Assembly: GCA_964403325.1 (NCBI GenBank)
Contig: CAYOFO010000015.1
Coordinates: 1-24,101, forward strand
DNA length: 24,101 nt
Source: CAZQNF01 sp964403325
GTDB taxonomy: Bacteria; Patescibacteriota; Patescibacteriia; Magasanikbacterales; GWA2-37-8
Direction of reading: 5' to 3'
Part shown: piece after piece, positions 1-8,018 of the stretch
How the letters are laid out: every line of letters starts with the position of its first letter
How positions within the stretch are numbered: position 1 is the stretch's first letter
The notes under the pieces: model-generated
What the model saw: only the letters and a program-made list of their open reading frames with translations
Database searches by the model: none
Told to the model about the DNA's origin: nothing
Position numbers and translations under genes: made by a program

Positions 1-720
1 GTTTACGATCACGTCAACTTTCTCGACACACTTGGCGGACCTGAGATCGTTCGTGTGTCTGCCGGCAATCTCGGGGACAACCTCATTGAAGGCCAAAACG
101 CAACAGGCCAGAGGTTCGTTTCAATCCCGACGTTTCTCTCACGGGCAAACGATGGAAAGAATGATGGGATCGGACGTCGTCAATGCACGAAAGAATATAA
201 ACTCGTTCCGATCGAACAGGAGATTCGTCGCCGATGCGGATTAGCCAAAGGCGAACGGATGAAAAAGAATGTTTCGGTCACTCAGGTCTTTGGTTTATCG
301 TTTGATGAACCACGTCGCGTCGACCGAGTGAAGGGAAACTTTCACGGGCGAAAGAACTGGTTTTGCGAGTTTCCGCTGTTTGACGATTTTATGACACGTG
401 CGGATTGCGTGCGATACCTTGAGAAGAGACTTCCGCAAAGAGTCGTTCCAAGATCGGCGTGCGTCTTCTGCCCGTACAAACGAGACGACGAATGGATTCT
501 GTTGAAAGAGACAGATCCTGAAGGCTGGGCACGTGCCGTTCAGATCGACAACGCGATCAGAGACAAGACGTCCGTTTGTACACGCGGCATGGATTCTGTT
601 CAGTTTCTTCACCGGTCCTGTCAGCCGCTTGAATTGGTTCAGCTTCGCCCTGGTCCTGTTGATCGTCAGACGAAGATGAACTTCTCTGACATGGACTGCG
701 AAGGTATGTGTGGGGTTTAG
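1..720 (+). CDS. PAPS-reductase-like adenine nucleotide alpha hydrolase (5' partial)
   Basis: The frame is open from the first base, so the N-terminus, including the nucleotide-binding loop expected in this fold, lies outside the window; 239 codons remain. Visible family signatures are R-Q-C-T-K-E-Y-K (Cys at visible residue 62), the cysteine motif CVFCPYK (Cys154, Cys157) followed by D-x-x-W, and W-A-x-A-V-x-x-D-x-A-I-R then F-L-H-R-S near the C-terminus. This arrangement is typical of the phage and actinobacterial PAPS-reductase-like family, which is related to DndC and IbrA. The substrate is unknown; the paired cysteines could bind a metal or iron-sulfur cluster. The next gene, 53 bp downstream, is ParB-like, which recalls the IbrA-IbrB pair. 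The family call is fairly firm. A role in DNA modification or sulfur chemistry is only inference. Confidence 0.75.
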   Translation, partial: VYDHVNFLDTLGGPEIVRVSAGNLGDNLIEGQNATGQRFVSIPTFLSRANDGKNDGIGRRQCTKEYKLVPIEQEIRRRCGLAKGERMKKNVSVTQVFGLSFDEPRRVDRVKGNFHGRKNWFCEFPLFDDFMTRADCVRYLEKRLPQRVVPRSACVFCPYKRDDEWILLKETDPEGWARAVQIDNAIRDKTSVCTRGMDSVQFLHRSCQPLELVQLRPGPVDRQTKMNFSDMDCEGMCGV

Positions 721-725
721 CTTTC

Positions 726-741
726 AACGTAGTGTCTGTTC
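726..741 (+). promoter_or_regulatory. Dispersed leader motif, copy 1
   Basis: AACGTAGTGTCTGTTC starts 5 nt after the preceding stop codon and 48 nt before the ParB-like start. It is followed by a strong Shine-Dalgarno region, CACGGGAGGG (756-765). This copy matches the consensus of the nine-copy family exactly. Confidence 0.6.
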
Positions 742-773
742 TGAATTAACATCATCACGGGAGGGTTTTGGTT

Positions 774-2591
774 ATGGGGTCAGTACGTCTTGTTGCAATC
801 GCGGTCCTGAAGCCGCATCGTCTACAGCATCAGGTTTTCCCCGGTCGCACAGCCGATCAGCAGATGATTGAATCGGTCCGCAATCTCGGGGTGATCGAGA
901 CACCGACAATCACAGAGGACAATGTGATCCTATCGGGTTTCCGCCGAATCGATGCCGCCGAGAAAGCAGGGATCGAGGTTCTGAGTGTCAACGTTAAAGA
1001 GATCGCGTCTGATTCACCGGAAGCCGATGAGATCTGGATCGCTACAAACATCGATCGATCGGATCTGACGAACGAACAAAAGGCACGTCTGTACGCTGAA
1101 CGAAAGAAGATCGAGGAACAGCGGGCACAGCAGCGGGCCGACGCGGGACGCAAGAAGTCACGTCAGCAGCAGTCGGAATCTGAAGAGAAAACCGACGCTG
1201 GAATTTTACCCGCCTCTAATTCCGACGAACCGGCACCGAAGAAATCAGGATCGAAGAAAGGTCCATCGGCACGGGATATTGCTGGTGAATCGGTCGGACT
1301 GGCTGGAAAGACTGCTGAGAAACTTCTGACGGCCGTCGAAGCAAAAGACAAGGCGGTAGCGGCCGGCGACACCGAAGCCGCCGAAAAGATTTCAGATGCG
1401 ATCGAGACGAACGCCAGCCGAGCGGTACAGGTCGCGGCTGAGACTGGCTATCTGCCGTCATCCGAAGAAACATCACAGAGGGCTTTGGAGTCACCACAGA
1501 AGACCGTGGCGAAACTTCGGGAGAAAGCCGCAAACGCACTGGCGGCATTCATCCGCGCACTCGAGCCTCATGAACAGGACGTAAAGACCAGAAGCCTGTT
1601 GTCTGAATGCGGAATCGCGATGTCGGACGATATGTCGGAGAACCTGAAGCCACATACAGCCGATGAGTTCATCGTCTGGATGAAAGACCAGATGGAAGAA
1701 TTGACACAAAAGGAACACGTCAAGGCGTCTGAACAGGCAATCGCTCAGCTCCTGCAGAACGTGAAGGATCCAGGGAAACTTGTTCTGGCGATCGTCGAAA
1801 GTCATCCGCTGAAGCCTACCAGTTATCTCGGAAAGCTTCCTGATCAGCATCAGCAGGCGACGGAACAGGTTGAGGCGGAACTGAAGATCCGGTTCAAACA
1901 ACTGAAGGGGTTTGAGAAGTGGGATGAGAACGGTCGACCGGCAGCCTGTCGATCACTCTGCAAAGCGACACGGTCCGCCGTCAAGTCGTTTGAGAATCAC
2001 TGTGCGGTCGGCGATGAAGAACAGCCGGCATTGGTTGATGTGACATTTCCGGAGAAACTGGACACCGAGGAATTCCGGAAAGTTTGGGGCGAGTATTGGG
2101 ACCATCGGAAGAAAACAAAGAAGCCGATCACAGAAACGGTCCGCACTCGATCATTCAATCGCCTGACTTCGTTTCCTGAAGGAACGGTCGAAGATGCAAT
2201 CGCAATCGTCGGCAAGGCGATTGAGTCCGACTGGAAGGGGATTCCTGACGACGTCTGGAACACAATTTGGAGCGGTCCGGATATCGGAAAGAAACGACCG
2301 GAGGCACCGAAGGCGACGGAACCAAAGGACGACATCGATCAGCTTTTCCAGGACGTTCTGTCATGCGTCAAAAAGACGTGGCATCCTGACCTGAGGAACC
2401 GGGACGAAGTATTCTCAGCGGTCGCAAAACTTCGGGACAAACCTCAGGGAAGTCTGATTTCGGAAGCCGTTTCACGGATCGGAGTCAGCAGTTTGTTTGT
2501 TCTGGTACCGGGAACACCGGACGCACGGAACATGAAGAATCGTTTCCAGACGGTCCTGTTTGAACTTCGTCAGTCCAAGGTGGTCGCATGA
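774..2591 (+). CDS. ParB-like N-terminal domain fused to replisome-organiser-like C-terminus
   Basis: This protein of 605 residues starts at ATG 774, 8 nt after GGGAGGG; an in-frame TTG at 768 is too close to that site. Residues about 8-110 match a ParB/Srx N-terminal domain, with L-K-P-H-R-L, I-E-T-P-T-I and S-G-F-R-R (G55-R58). A charged, Ala-rich linker follows. It contains AGILPAS (142-148), which is encoded by one copy of the dispersed GAGGCGGG repeat read in reverse. Residues from about 434 (F-R-K-V-W-G-E-Y-W, then KKTKK and W-K-G-I-P) resemble the C-terminal segment of phage DnaT/DnaD-type replication proteins. The stop overlaps the DnaB-like start (ATGA), so the two are probably translationally coupled. 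The protein may load the helicase or bind DNA at an origin. The ParB domain is well supported; the C-terminal call is tentative. Confidence 0.75.
   Translation: MGSVRLVAIAVLKPHRLQHQVFPGRTADQQMIESVRNLGVIETPTITEDNVILSGFRRIDAAEKAGIEVLSVNVKEIASDSPEADEIWIATNIDRSDLTNEQKARLYAERKKIEEQRAQQRADAGRKKSRQQQSESEEKTDAGILPASNSDEPAPKKSGSKKGPSARDIAGESVGLAGKTAEKLLTAVEAKDKAVAAGDTEAAEKISDAIETNASRAVQVAAETGYLPSSEETSQRALESPQKTVAKLREKAANALAAFIRALEPHEQDVKTRSLLSECGIAMSDDMSENLKPHTADEFIVWMKDQMEELTQKEHVKASEQAIAQLLQNVKDPGKLVLAIVESHPLKPTSYLGKLPDQHQQATEQVEAELKIRFKQLKGFEKWDENGRPAACRSLCKATRSAVKSFENHCAVGDEEQPALVDVTFPEKLDTEEFRKVWGEYWDHRKKTKKPITETVRTRSFNRLTSFPEGTVEDAIAIVGKAIESDWKGIPDDVWNTIWSGPDIGKKRPEAPKATEPKDDIDQLFQDVLSCVKKTWHPDLRNRDEVFSAVAKLRDKPQGSLISEAVSRIGVSSLFVLVPGTPDARNMKNRFQTVLFELRQSKVVA
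1201..1218 (-). repeat. GAGGCGGG dispersed repeat, coding copy
   Basis: On the minus strand this is TAGAGGCGGGTAAAATTC, identical over 18 nt to the intergenic copies at 11244, 11539 and 18802. Here it lies inside the linker of the ParB-like gene and is read as the in-frame peptide G-I-L-P-A-S. Confidence 0.85.
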
Positions 2592-3811
2592 CAAATGATC
2601 TGCGGGTACCGCCTCAGGCTCTGGATAGCGAACGGGCATTGATCGGCAGTCTGTTGCTGGCACCTCATTTCCTTGATGAGGTGCCGGTCACTTCGGATGA
2701 CTTCTATTCCGAAGCAAACGAGATCCTGTTTTCCACGATCTGCCAGATGTGGGATCGTGGTGTCCGTGGGATCGACGTTGTGACGGTCGGGGAAGAACTG
2801 GCGAGAACCGGAAAACTGGAACGAGCTGGAGGGCCGCAATATCTTCATGAGATCCTTGAAACGGTTCCACATGCGGCACATGTGCTCTATTACGCTGAAC
2901 ACGTAACGGAGGCGGCAAGGAAACGCCGAATTATCATCGCCTGCACTGATGCGATGCAGGCGGCGTACATGGGGCAGGAGAAAGCCGATGATATCGTTTC
3001 GAAGCTCGATCATTCGGTCCTGACTCTGCAGGATCTGACCGGCGGCAATGACATCGAGACGATTGGACAAGCGGTCGATGAACTGGAAGAGATGGAGAAC
3101 AATCCGGCGGCGGTCTATCCATCGGGTTTAGAGTCGCTGGACGGCCGGCTTGCTCGCAACGGGTTTCTCGGTCGACACTTGATCGTTATCGCGGCAAGAC
3201 CTGGCGGCGGAAAATCGGCACTTACGGGACAGATCGCACGGTATTCAGCCGAACGAAACGTTCCGTCTTTGGTGATCTCGCTGGAGATGGCAAAATCAGA
3301 AATCGCCGAGCGGTATTCGTCGACAGTCGACAGGAAATCTCTCAGAGGTCTTCCGTTGTACTTTGCTGAATCCGCGTTCTCGATCGATCGGATTCGTCAG
3401 GTGATCAGATTGGCGGTCAGAAAGCATCGTGTGAAGGTTGTGGCGGTAGACTATCTGCAGCTTGTGGGCGTGAACGATGTCCGGAAGTCGCGAGATCTTC
3501 AGATCGCAGAAGTCTCACGAGGCCTGAAGCTTCTGGCCAAAGAGATGAACATTCCGATCCTGGTCGGATGCCAGTTGAACCGTGGAAGCGAAAAGGAAAA
3601 CCGGCCGCCGAGACTGATCGACCTGAGGGAATCGGGAGCGATCGAACAGGATGCTGACATCGTTCTGTTGCTGCATGATGACGGGGACGGAAACTCTCAG
3701 ATCATCATGGCGAAACAACGCGGCGGAAGAACCTCAAGTTTCCCTGTCGTATTCGACAAGATGAGGACCATCTTTCGAGACAAAGACATCGGAGAGGGAT
3801 TTAAGTTTTGA
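2588..3811 (+). CDS. dnaB: DnaB-like replicative DNA helicase
   Basis: A 407-residue protein expected to be the ring helicase that unwinds DNA at the element's replication fork. Residues 1-110 have the DnaB N-terminal domain (P-x-x-x-x-x-E-x-x-x-I-G-S-L-L, then F-Y-x-x-A-N and G-G-x-x-Y-L). The RecA-like core has Walker A R-P-G-G-G-K-S (204-210), Walker B V-D-Y-L-Q-L (D288) and a downstream L-R-E-S-G-A-I-E-Q-D-A-D block typical of DnaB. It is somewhat shorter than chromosomal DnaB (about 450-470), mainly in the linker. The start codon overlaps the stop of the ParB-like gene by 4 bp. No primase is visible nearby, so primase may come from the host or lie outside the window. Confidence 0.95.
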   Translation: MTNDLRVPPQALDSERALIGSLLLAPHFLDEVPVTSDDFYSEANEILFSTICQMWDRGVRGIDVVTVGEELARTGKLERAGGPQYLHEILETVPHAAHVLYYAEHVTEAARKRRIIIACTDAMQAAYMGQEKADDIVSKLDHSVLTLQDLTGGNDIETIGQAVDELEEMENNPAAVYPSGLESLDGRLARNGFLGRHLIVIAARPGGGKSALTGQIARYSAERNVPSLVISLEMAKSEIAERYSSTVDRKSLRGLPLYFAESAFSIDRIRQVIRLAVRKHRVKVVAVDYLQLVGVNDVRKSRDLQIAEVSRGLKLLAKEMNIPILVGCQLNRGSEKENRPPRLIDLRESGAIEQDADIVLLLHDDGDGNSQIIMAKQRGGRTSSFPVVFDKMRTIFRDKDIGEGFKF

Positions 3812-3837
3812 TCCGATCATGTTGATCTGTCGTTTTG

Positions 3838-3853
3838 TGGGTAGTGGCTGTTC
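3838..3853 (+). promoter_or_regulatory. Dispersed leader motif, copy 2
   Basis: TGGGTAGTGGCTGTTC starts 26 nt after the DnaB stop codon and 43 nt before the start of the helicase-methyltransferase gene. The first two bases differ from the consensus AAC; the GTAGTG and CTGTTC cores are intact. Confidence 0.5.
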
Positions 3854-3880
3854 TTTGTTTTCAATCATCGGGGTGATGGA

Positions 3881-6409
3881 ATGAATTATCAGGAGTTCTT
3901 GCTGTCGAAGATTCCGACAGTGGCACAGGATGGATTCGAACCGGAGTCAGAATGTCCTGATTGGTTCAAGCCACATCAGAGCGACATCTGCCATTGGGCG
4001 ATTCGGAAGGGGCGGGCGGGATTATTTGAGTCTTTTGGACTTGGAAAGACCTGTCAGGCTTTACAGCTTGCACGGTGGGTTCATGAGAAGACCGGCGGGA
4101 AGTTTCTGATTGTGGCACCTCTTGGAGTTCGTCAGGAGTTCACACAGAACGACGGTCCGAGAATGGGAATGAAGGTCGTTTATTGTCGAAATGATGCCGA
4201 GATCGCGGCTTGCGATTCGCCTTACATCATCACGAACTACGAGCGAGTGAGGGACGGACAGATCGATGTTGCTCAGTTCGCCGGGGCGTCACTTGACGAG
4301 GCAAGCTGCTTGAGAAGCTACGGCAGTCTCACCACTCAGACGTTTGTCGACATCTTTAAGACGGTCGAGTTTCGGTTTGTGGCCACCGCGACACCTTCAC
4401 CGAATGAGTTTCTGGAACTGATCAACTACGCACATTTCCTGGGTGTGATGGACCGAGGACAGGCGTTGACTCGATTCTTCCAGCGAGACTCAAAGAAAGC
4501 CGGAAACCTTACGCTGTATCCGCACATGGAAGAACAGTTCTGGTTGTGGGTTTCGAGCTGGGCGATCTTCCTGAACAAGCCGTCAGATCTCGGATACTCG
4601 GATGAAGGATACGCACTTCCGGAAATGATCGTCGAATGGCATGAGGTGCAAGCCGAACAGGCGAAACCCGGTGAGTTCGTTGATAGTTTCGGCCAGGGAC
4701 TTTTGTTTGAGCAGCAGGGCGGCGGGATTAAGAACGTTGCGAAGAATCGCAGAAAGACGAAAGACCTGCGGGTTCTGAAGGCTGCCGAGATCATGGACAA
4801 GTCACCAGATGATCACTGGATCATTTGGCACTATCTCGAAGCGGAGCGGCATGAGATCAGGAAGCTGATACCTGGGGCCGTTGAAGTCTATGGCCAGCAG
4901 GATCTTGATGAACGCGAACAGATCGTGATGGACTTCTCTCAGGGAAAGCTGAAGAGACTGAGTTCGAAGCCGGAACTGTTGGGAAGTGGCTGTAACTTTC
5001 AGCGGCATTGTCACAAGGCGATATTCATCGGTCCGACTGACAAGTTCAATGACTTCATCCAAGCCGTCCACAGAATTTACCGGTTCCTGCAGGATCACCA
5101 GGTCGAGATCCACATCATTTTTGCGGACACTCAATTCGATACCGTGATGATCATGCGGAATAAATGGGAACGTCACAAAGAACTGACGGAGCGTATGCGT
5201 CAGATCATTCAGGAACATGGTTTATCGGGGGATGCACTGAAGATGAAATTCGAACGAACACTCGGGGCACAGCGGGCGGAAGTATCTGGAAAGACATACC
5301 GGGCCATTCACAATGATTGCGTTGAAGAACTGAAGTCGTTTGAAGATGAATCAGTCGATCAAATTGTGACCAGTATTCCGTTTTCTGATCACTACGAGTA
5401 TTCGCCGTCGGTCAATGACTTCGGGCACAATCAGGGAGACGACGGGTTCTTCAAGCAATTCGACTTCCTTGTTCCTGAACTGAAGCGAGTCCTGAAACCT
5501 GGTCGCATCGCCTGCATTCACACAAAGGACCGGATTCAATACGGAAACATGACCGGCAACGGGATGTACTCGGTCAATCCATTTTCCGACAAGACGGTTC
5601 AGGCGTTCCAGAAACACGGTTTTATCTACATGGGCCGAATCACGATCGATACCGATGTGGTTCGTGAGAATGCTCAGTCGTATCGCCTCGGATGGTCTGA
5701 GAACGCCGAAGACTCTACAAAGATGGGTTGCGGTTCGACCGAGTTCGTTCTGATCTTCCGCAAGTGGCATCCGTCGATGTCACCGAATTCGACGGCGAAC
5801 GGTCCGCATCCGGTCAAGAAAGACAACAGCCGGTACACTCGAAGCGACTGGCAGCTTCAGGCGTGCGGAATCTGGCGTACCGATGGGAATGAACTGCTGT
5901 CGCCGGCACAGGTCGCACGGCTGAAGCACAGCGATGCGATGGATTGGTGGAAGCGATATTGTGAGAAGACCGGTTACAGTTACGATCAGCATCTTGAGTT
6001 CTGCAAAGCGGTCGAGAAACTTGGGCATCTTCCATCTGGACATATGCTGTTCGCACCGCATTCGAACAATCCGGACATCTGGACGGACATCCTGAGGATC
6101 GATACGCTGAACACCGAACTGTCGATGAAGGCCGAACAGTCTCACGTCTGTCCATTGCAGTTGTGTGTAATCAGCCGACTGATCGAGCGATACAGCAATG
6201 AGGGCGATACGATCCTCGATCCGTTTGGCGGCGTGATGTCGGTACCGTATCAGGCAATCCGGATGCGTCGATTCGGAATCGGGATCGAGCTGAATCCGCA
6301 GTATTGGCAGTATGGCGTTGGATTCTGTGAACGTGCTGAGAACAAACTGATGGCACCGACGTTGTTCGACATGGAAGATGAGCTTTTGGAAGCATCTTCC
6401 GCAACGTAG
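3881..6409 (+). CDS. SF2/SNF2-like helicase fused to a DNA methyltransferase
   Basis: An 842-residue, two-part protein. Residues about 30-460 are an SF2/SNF2-like ATPase: Walker A G-L-G-K-T (53-57), motif II L-D-E-A-S (DEAS 139-142), motif III A-T-A-T-P-S-P-N-E-F (about 168) and a C-terminal lobe ending H-R-I-Y-R-F. Residues about 480-825 are a beta-type amino-methyltransferase. Its catalytic-loop motif T-S-I-P-F (497-501) comes first and its AdoMet-binding motif D-P-F-G-G (from 780) comes late, the order seen in beta-class N6-adenine or N4-cytosine enzymes. The usual S/D-P-P-Y reads S-I-P-F here. The expected product is a DNA methyltransferase that may translocate on or remodel DNA, protecting phage DNA from host restriction or marking it. 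Target base and site cannot be read from sequence. The TAG stop lies inside leader-motif copy 3. Confidence 0.9.
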   Translation: MNYQEFLLSKIPTVAQDGFEPESECPDWFKPHQSDICHWAIRKGRAGLFESFGLGKTCQALQLARWVHEKTGGKFLIVAPLGVRQEFTQNDGPRMGMKVVYCRNDAEIAACDSPYIITNYERVRDGQIDVAQFAGASLDEASCLRSYGSLTTQTFVDIFKTVEFRFVATATPSPNEFLELINYAHFLGVMDRGQALTRFFQRDSKKAGNLTLYPHMEEQFWLWVSSWAIFLNKPSDLGYSDEGYALPEMIVEWHEVQAEQAKPGEFVDSFGQGLLFEQQGGGIKNVAKNRRKTKDLRVLKAAEIMDKSPDDHWIIWHYLEAERHEIRKLIPGAVEVYGQQDLDEREQIVMDFSQGKLKRLSSKPELLGSGCNFQRHCHKAIFIGPTDKFNDFIQAVHRIYRFLQDHQVEIHIIFADTQFDTVMIMRNKWERHKELTERMRQIIQEHGLSGDALKMKFERTLGAQRAEVSGKTYRAIHNDCVEELKSFEDESVDQIVTSIPFSDHYEYSPSVNDFGHNQGDDGFFKQFDFLVPELKRVLKPGRIACIHTKDRIQYGNMTGNGMYSVNPFSDKTVQAFQKHGFIYMGRITIDTDVVRENAQSYRLGWSENAEDSTKMGCGSTEFVLIFRKWHPSMSPNSTANGPHPVKKDNSRYTRSDWQLQACGIWRTDGNELLSPAQVARLKHSDAMDWWKRYCEKTGYSYDQHLEFCKAVEKLGHLPSGHMLFAPHSNNPDIWTDILRIDTLNTELSMKAEQSHVCPLQLCVISRLIERYSNEGDTILDPFGGVMSVPYQAIRMRRFGIGIELNPQYWQYGVGFCERAENKLMAPTLFDMEDELLEASSAT

Positions 6410-6418
6410 TGTGTGTTT
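6403..6418 (+). promoter_or_regulatory. Dispersed leader motif, copy 3 (overlaps a stop codon)
   Basis: AACGTAGTGTGTGTTT contains the TAG stop (6407-6409) of the helicase-methyltransferase gene. The next structured element is the tRNA-like fold starting 21 nt downstream, not a coding region. Confidence 0.5.
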
Positions 6419-6439
6419 CGTTCATACTGATCTTGCAAA

Positions 6440-6503
6440 GGTCGCATGGTCTAAAAGACAAGACACCGGCAACGGGAATACAAGGTAGGAGCCTGTTGCG
6501 ACC
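6440..6503 (+). ncRNA. tRNA-like fold, possibly a degenerate tRNA or structured RNA
   Basis: GGTCGCA (6440-6446) and TGCGACC (6497-6503) pair perfectly over 7 bp, like an acceptor stem. Two bases later GTCT-AAAAGACA-AGAC forms a D-arm-like hairpin. A 17-nt segment next to the 3' strand (ACAAG-GTAGGAG-CCTGT) resembles a T-arm with one mismatch, but it lacks the TTCGA loop. The middle is about 8 nt too short for a normal anticodon arm, and no anticodon can be assigned. It may be a decayed tRNA, an RNA mimic of a tRNA, or chance pairing. It lies just downstream of leader-motif copy 3. Confidence 0.35.
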
Positions 6504-6514
6504 TGCGCGAACTC

Positions 6515-6524
6515 NNNNNNNNNN
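6515..6524. other. Assembly gap (10 N)
   Basis: Ten undetermined bases lie in the non-coding stretch between the methyltransferase fusion and the gene at 6606. The fixed length suggests a scaffold placeholder, so the true gap size and any gene inside it are unknown. Confidence 0.95.
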
Positions 6525-6605
6525 GTCGCGGTGACGGCGGGGAAGACTAGGCTCGCTGACAGTCGGGAAAGACCGGCATTCACTTTTCAAGAACCGGAGG
6601 GACAG

Positions 6606-7073
6606 ATGGCAAAGAAGAAGACGGAAACCGAACAGCCGAAACCTGAGACAGAACAGGTGAAACCGTTGTTCAAGGCACCTTGCAAGTTCGGTGGAACCTC
6701 ATTCGGGGCCGAGACTGTCTCGGTCGGGGTGAAGTTCCTAGATAGCGACATCCCGGAGAGATTCCGGCCGATGTTCATTAAGCAGCAACTGAAGGTCAGG
6801 ATCTCGATGGATCCTAATCCGACTGATCAGCCGATTCTGGAGGGCATGGAAGATCCGTACGACTCAGCGGTCGGGATCTCGACGTTCTCAAAGATCTCGG
6901 TCGGTGACAAAGATGTATCGACGCGGCTGAAGTTTCCGATCAACGCGATCAACTCCGAGTTCATGGTCAACATCGCTTGTCAGTCAGGAAGCCTGCAGGT
7001 CTTGGAGATCATCGGGAGCGATGACGATGACAATGTTCCGGATCTGGACATCACGGAAGACGATGAAGAATGA
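6606..7073 (+). CDS. Unknown protein with acidic C-terminal tail
   Basis: A 155-residue protein whose start is ATG 6606, six bases after a GGAGGG site; a GTG frame opening at 6531 would add a poor N-terminus. The first 20 residues are Lys/Glu/Pro-rich (K-K-K-T-E-T-E-Q-P-K-P-E-T-E-Q). A compact beta-rich middle follows, and the tail is strongly acidic (S-D-D-D-D-N ... T-E-D-D-E-E). I do not recognise the family. An acidic tail after a beta-rich core is a feature of single-stranded-DNA-binding proteins such as SSB and T7 gp2.5, and the gene follows the replication block, but that is only a suggestion. Its stop overlaps the next small gene by 4 bp. Confidence 0.8.
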   Translation: MAKKKTETEQPKPETEQVKPLFKAPCKFGGTSFGAETVSVGVKFLDSDIPERFRPMFIKQQLKVRISMDPNPTDQPILEGMEDPYDSAVGISTFSKISVGDKDVSTRLKFPINAINSEFMVNIACQSGSLQVLEIIGSDDDDNVPDLDITEDDEE

Positions 7074-7195
7074 TCGGCGGGCCGCCACGTCCGCCAGAAT
7101 TGTCTGGCGGACCTGATGACGACGGATTCAGCTACCTGTTGATGTTTGTCGGGTTGCGGCTGTTTATCGTCGGTTTGATTTACCTAAAGCACTGA
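7070..7195 (+). CDS. Small single-pass membrane peptide
   Basis: A 41-residue ORF starting ATGA on the stop of the previous gene. The N-terminal half is Gly/Pro/Asp-rich (G-G-P-P-R-P-P, then D-D-D). Residues about 22-39 (Y-L-L-M-F-V-G-L ... L-I-Y-L) form one hydrophobic stretch long enough to span a membrane, ending K-H. Function is unknown. Small membrane peptides in phages can be holin-like, inner-membrane modulators or superinfection-exclusion factors; nothing here separates these. Support comes from the overlap coupling and the clear helix. Confidence 0.6.
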   Translation: MIGGPPRPPELSGGPDDDGFSYLLMFVGLRLFIVGLIYLKH

Positions 7196-7210
7196 AACGA
7201 CGGGGAGACG

Positions 7211-7426
7211 ATGGAAATGATCTGGCGAGAAAGACCAATCAAGGAACGGTTAGCACGTCGATGCGAGGTCAGCGACAACAATATCTATCCGGCATTACAG
7301 CGGGACATCGAGGACGCACTTGACGAAATCAAGCGTCTGGAGGGCATCATTGCTGACAAAGGGCCGTCCGGGTTTGAGAAGCCGTTCACCGAGGCCAGAA
7401 GCGGCATGGGGATACCGAAGCACTGA
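7211..7426 (+). CDS. Unknown small protein
   Basis: A 71-residue protein starting at ATG 7211, preceded by GGGGAG at good spacing. Residues 15-45 are charged and helical (R-D-I-E-D-A-L-D-E-I-K-R-L-E) and could form a short coiled coil. No family is recognised. It sits 15 bp after the membrane peptide and ends 31 bp before leader-motif copy 4, so it probably closes the transcript that begins at or before 6606. Confidence 0.65.
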   Translation: MEMIWRERPIKERLARRCEVSDNNIYPALQRDIEDALDEIKRLEGIIADKGPSGFEKPFTEARSGMGIPKH

Positions 7427-7457
7427 CGGGATTCCGGAAAGAAGATTGATCTGATCG

Positions 7458-7473
7458 AACGTAGTGGCCGTTC
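7458..7473 (+). promoter_or_regulatory. Dispersed leader motif, copy 4
   Basis: AACGTAGTGGCCGTTC starts 31 nt after a stop codon and 63 nt before the gene at 7521. One base (CCG for CTG) differs from the consensus. The downstream TATAAC at 7477 is not conserved at the other copies. Confidence 0.55.
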
Positions 7474-7520
7474 TTCTATAACGAAAGACGTCCATAAACA
7501 CACCAGAAGGCTGTAAAACA

Positions 7521-7736
7521 ATGATCGAATCAAAACCTGCAGTTCTGACAGAAGATGATGAACCGATGCCATGCGAAGCGTGTGACGGCCGTGGGAGAGT
7601 CACTGTCGACTCTTCTCACACCGTCGATTCAGGATCGAAGTGGGCACGAACTTTTACCGAACAGATCGGAACTGAATGTCCGGTCTGCAACGGGACGAAA
7701 GTTCAGCCGGTCGCGGGATGCTCTCAAGGAGCCTGA
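7521..7736 (+). CDS. Small zinc-finger protein, DnaJ-like cysteine motifs
   Basis: A 71-residue protein with two C-x-x-C pairs: C-E-A-C-D-G-R-G-R (from residue 18) and C-P-V-C-N-G-T-K (from residue 53). This is the CxxCxGxG-type pattern of the DnaJ central domain and of many small phage zinc proteins. It probably binds one zinc ion and acts as a small adaptor; the partner is unknown. The putative ribosome site AGAAGG is about 10 nt upstream, a weak spacing. The next gene starts 1 nt after the stop. Confidence 0.7.
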   Translation: MIESKPAVLTEDDEPMPCEACDGRGRVTVDSSHTVDSGSKWARTFTEQIGTECPVCNGTKVQPVAGCSQGA

Positions 7737-7737
7737 G

Positions 7738-8013
7738 ATGCCGAAGAATGCGAGTGAACAGGAACTGCGAGAGGCCATTGAGGCGGTCTACAGTCTTTCG
7801 CACTTCTATGAGATCCGAGAGGTGAAGCGAATCGCCTACTTTGCAGAAGTACGCGGGACGGTCCACCTGTCGAACGTTCCAGGGGACAACCGCCAGGAGG
7901 CCGAGAAGTTCTCGGTCGATGGTTTCGTGTACTGCCGAGAGACATACGACGTTTCGTCGGATCCGCCAATCTTCTGCAGTTTGATCTTTTGTTGTGATCC
8001 GTGGTTGTCCTGA
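7738..8013 (+). CDS. Unknown 91-residue protein
   Basis: The start is ATG 7738, right after AAGGAG inside the end of the previous gene; the same frame is open further upstream but that part overlaps the zinc protein. It has an N-terminal helix (E-Q-E-L-R-E-A-I-E-A-V) and alternating strands, with Cys clustered near the C-terminus (F-C-S-L-I-F-C-C-D). No family is recognised. It ends 5 nt before leader-motif copy 5. Confidence 0.65.
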   Translation: MPKNASEQELREAIEAVYSLSHFYEIREVKRIAYFAEVRGTVHLSNVPGDNRQEAEKFSVDGFVYCRETYDVSSDPPIFCSLIFCCDPWLS

Positions 8014-8018
8014 TTGCG

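Noticed and set aside
32..244. 70-codon ORF at the left end.
   Set aside because: It is out of frame with the recognisable PAPS-reductase-like protein that covers the same bases.
6171..6590. Minus-strand ORF crossing the 10 N.
   Set aside because: It contains undetermined residues and lies opposite the methyltransferase domain; a shadow frame.
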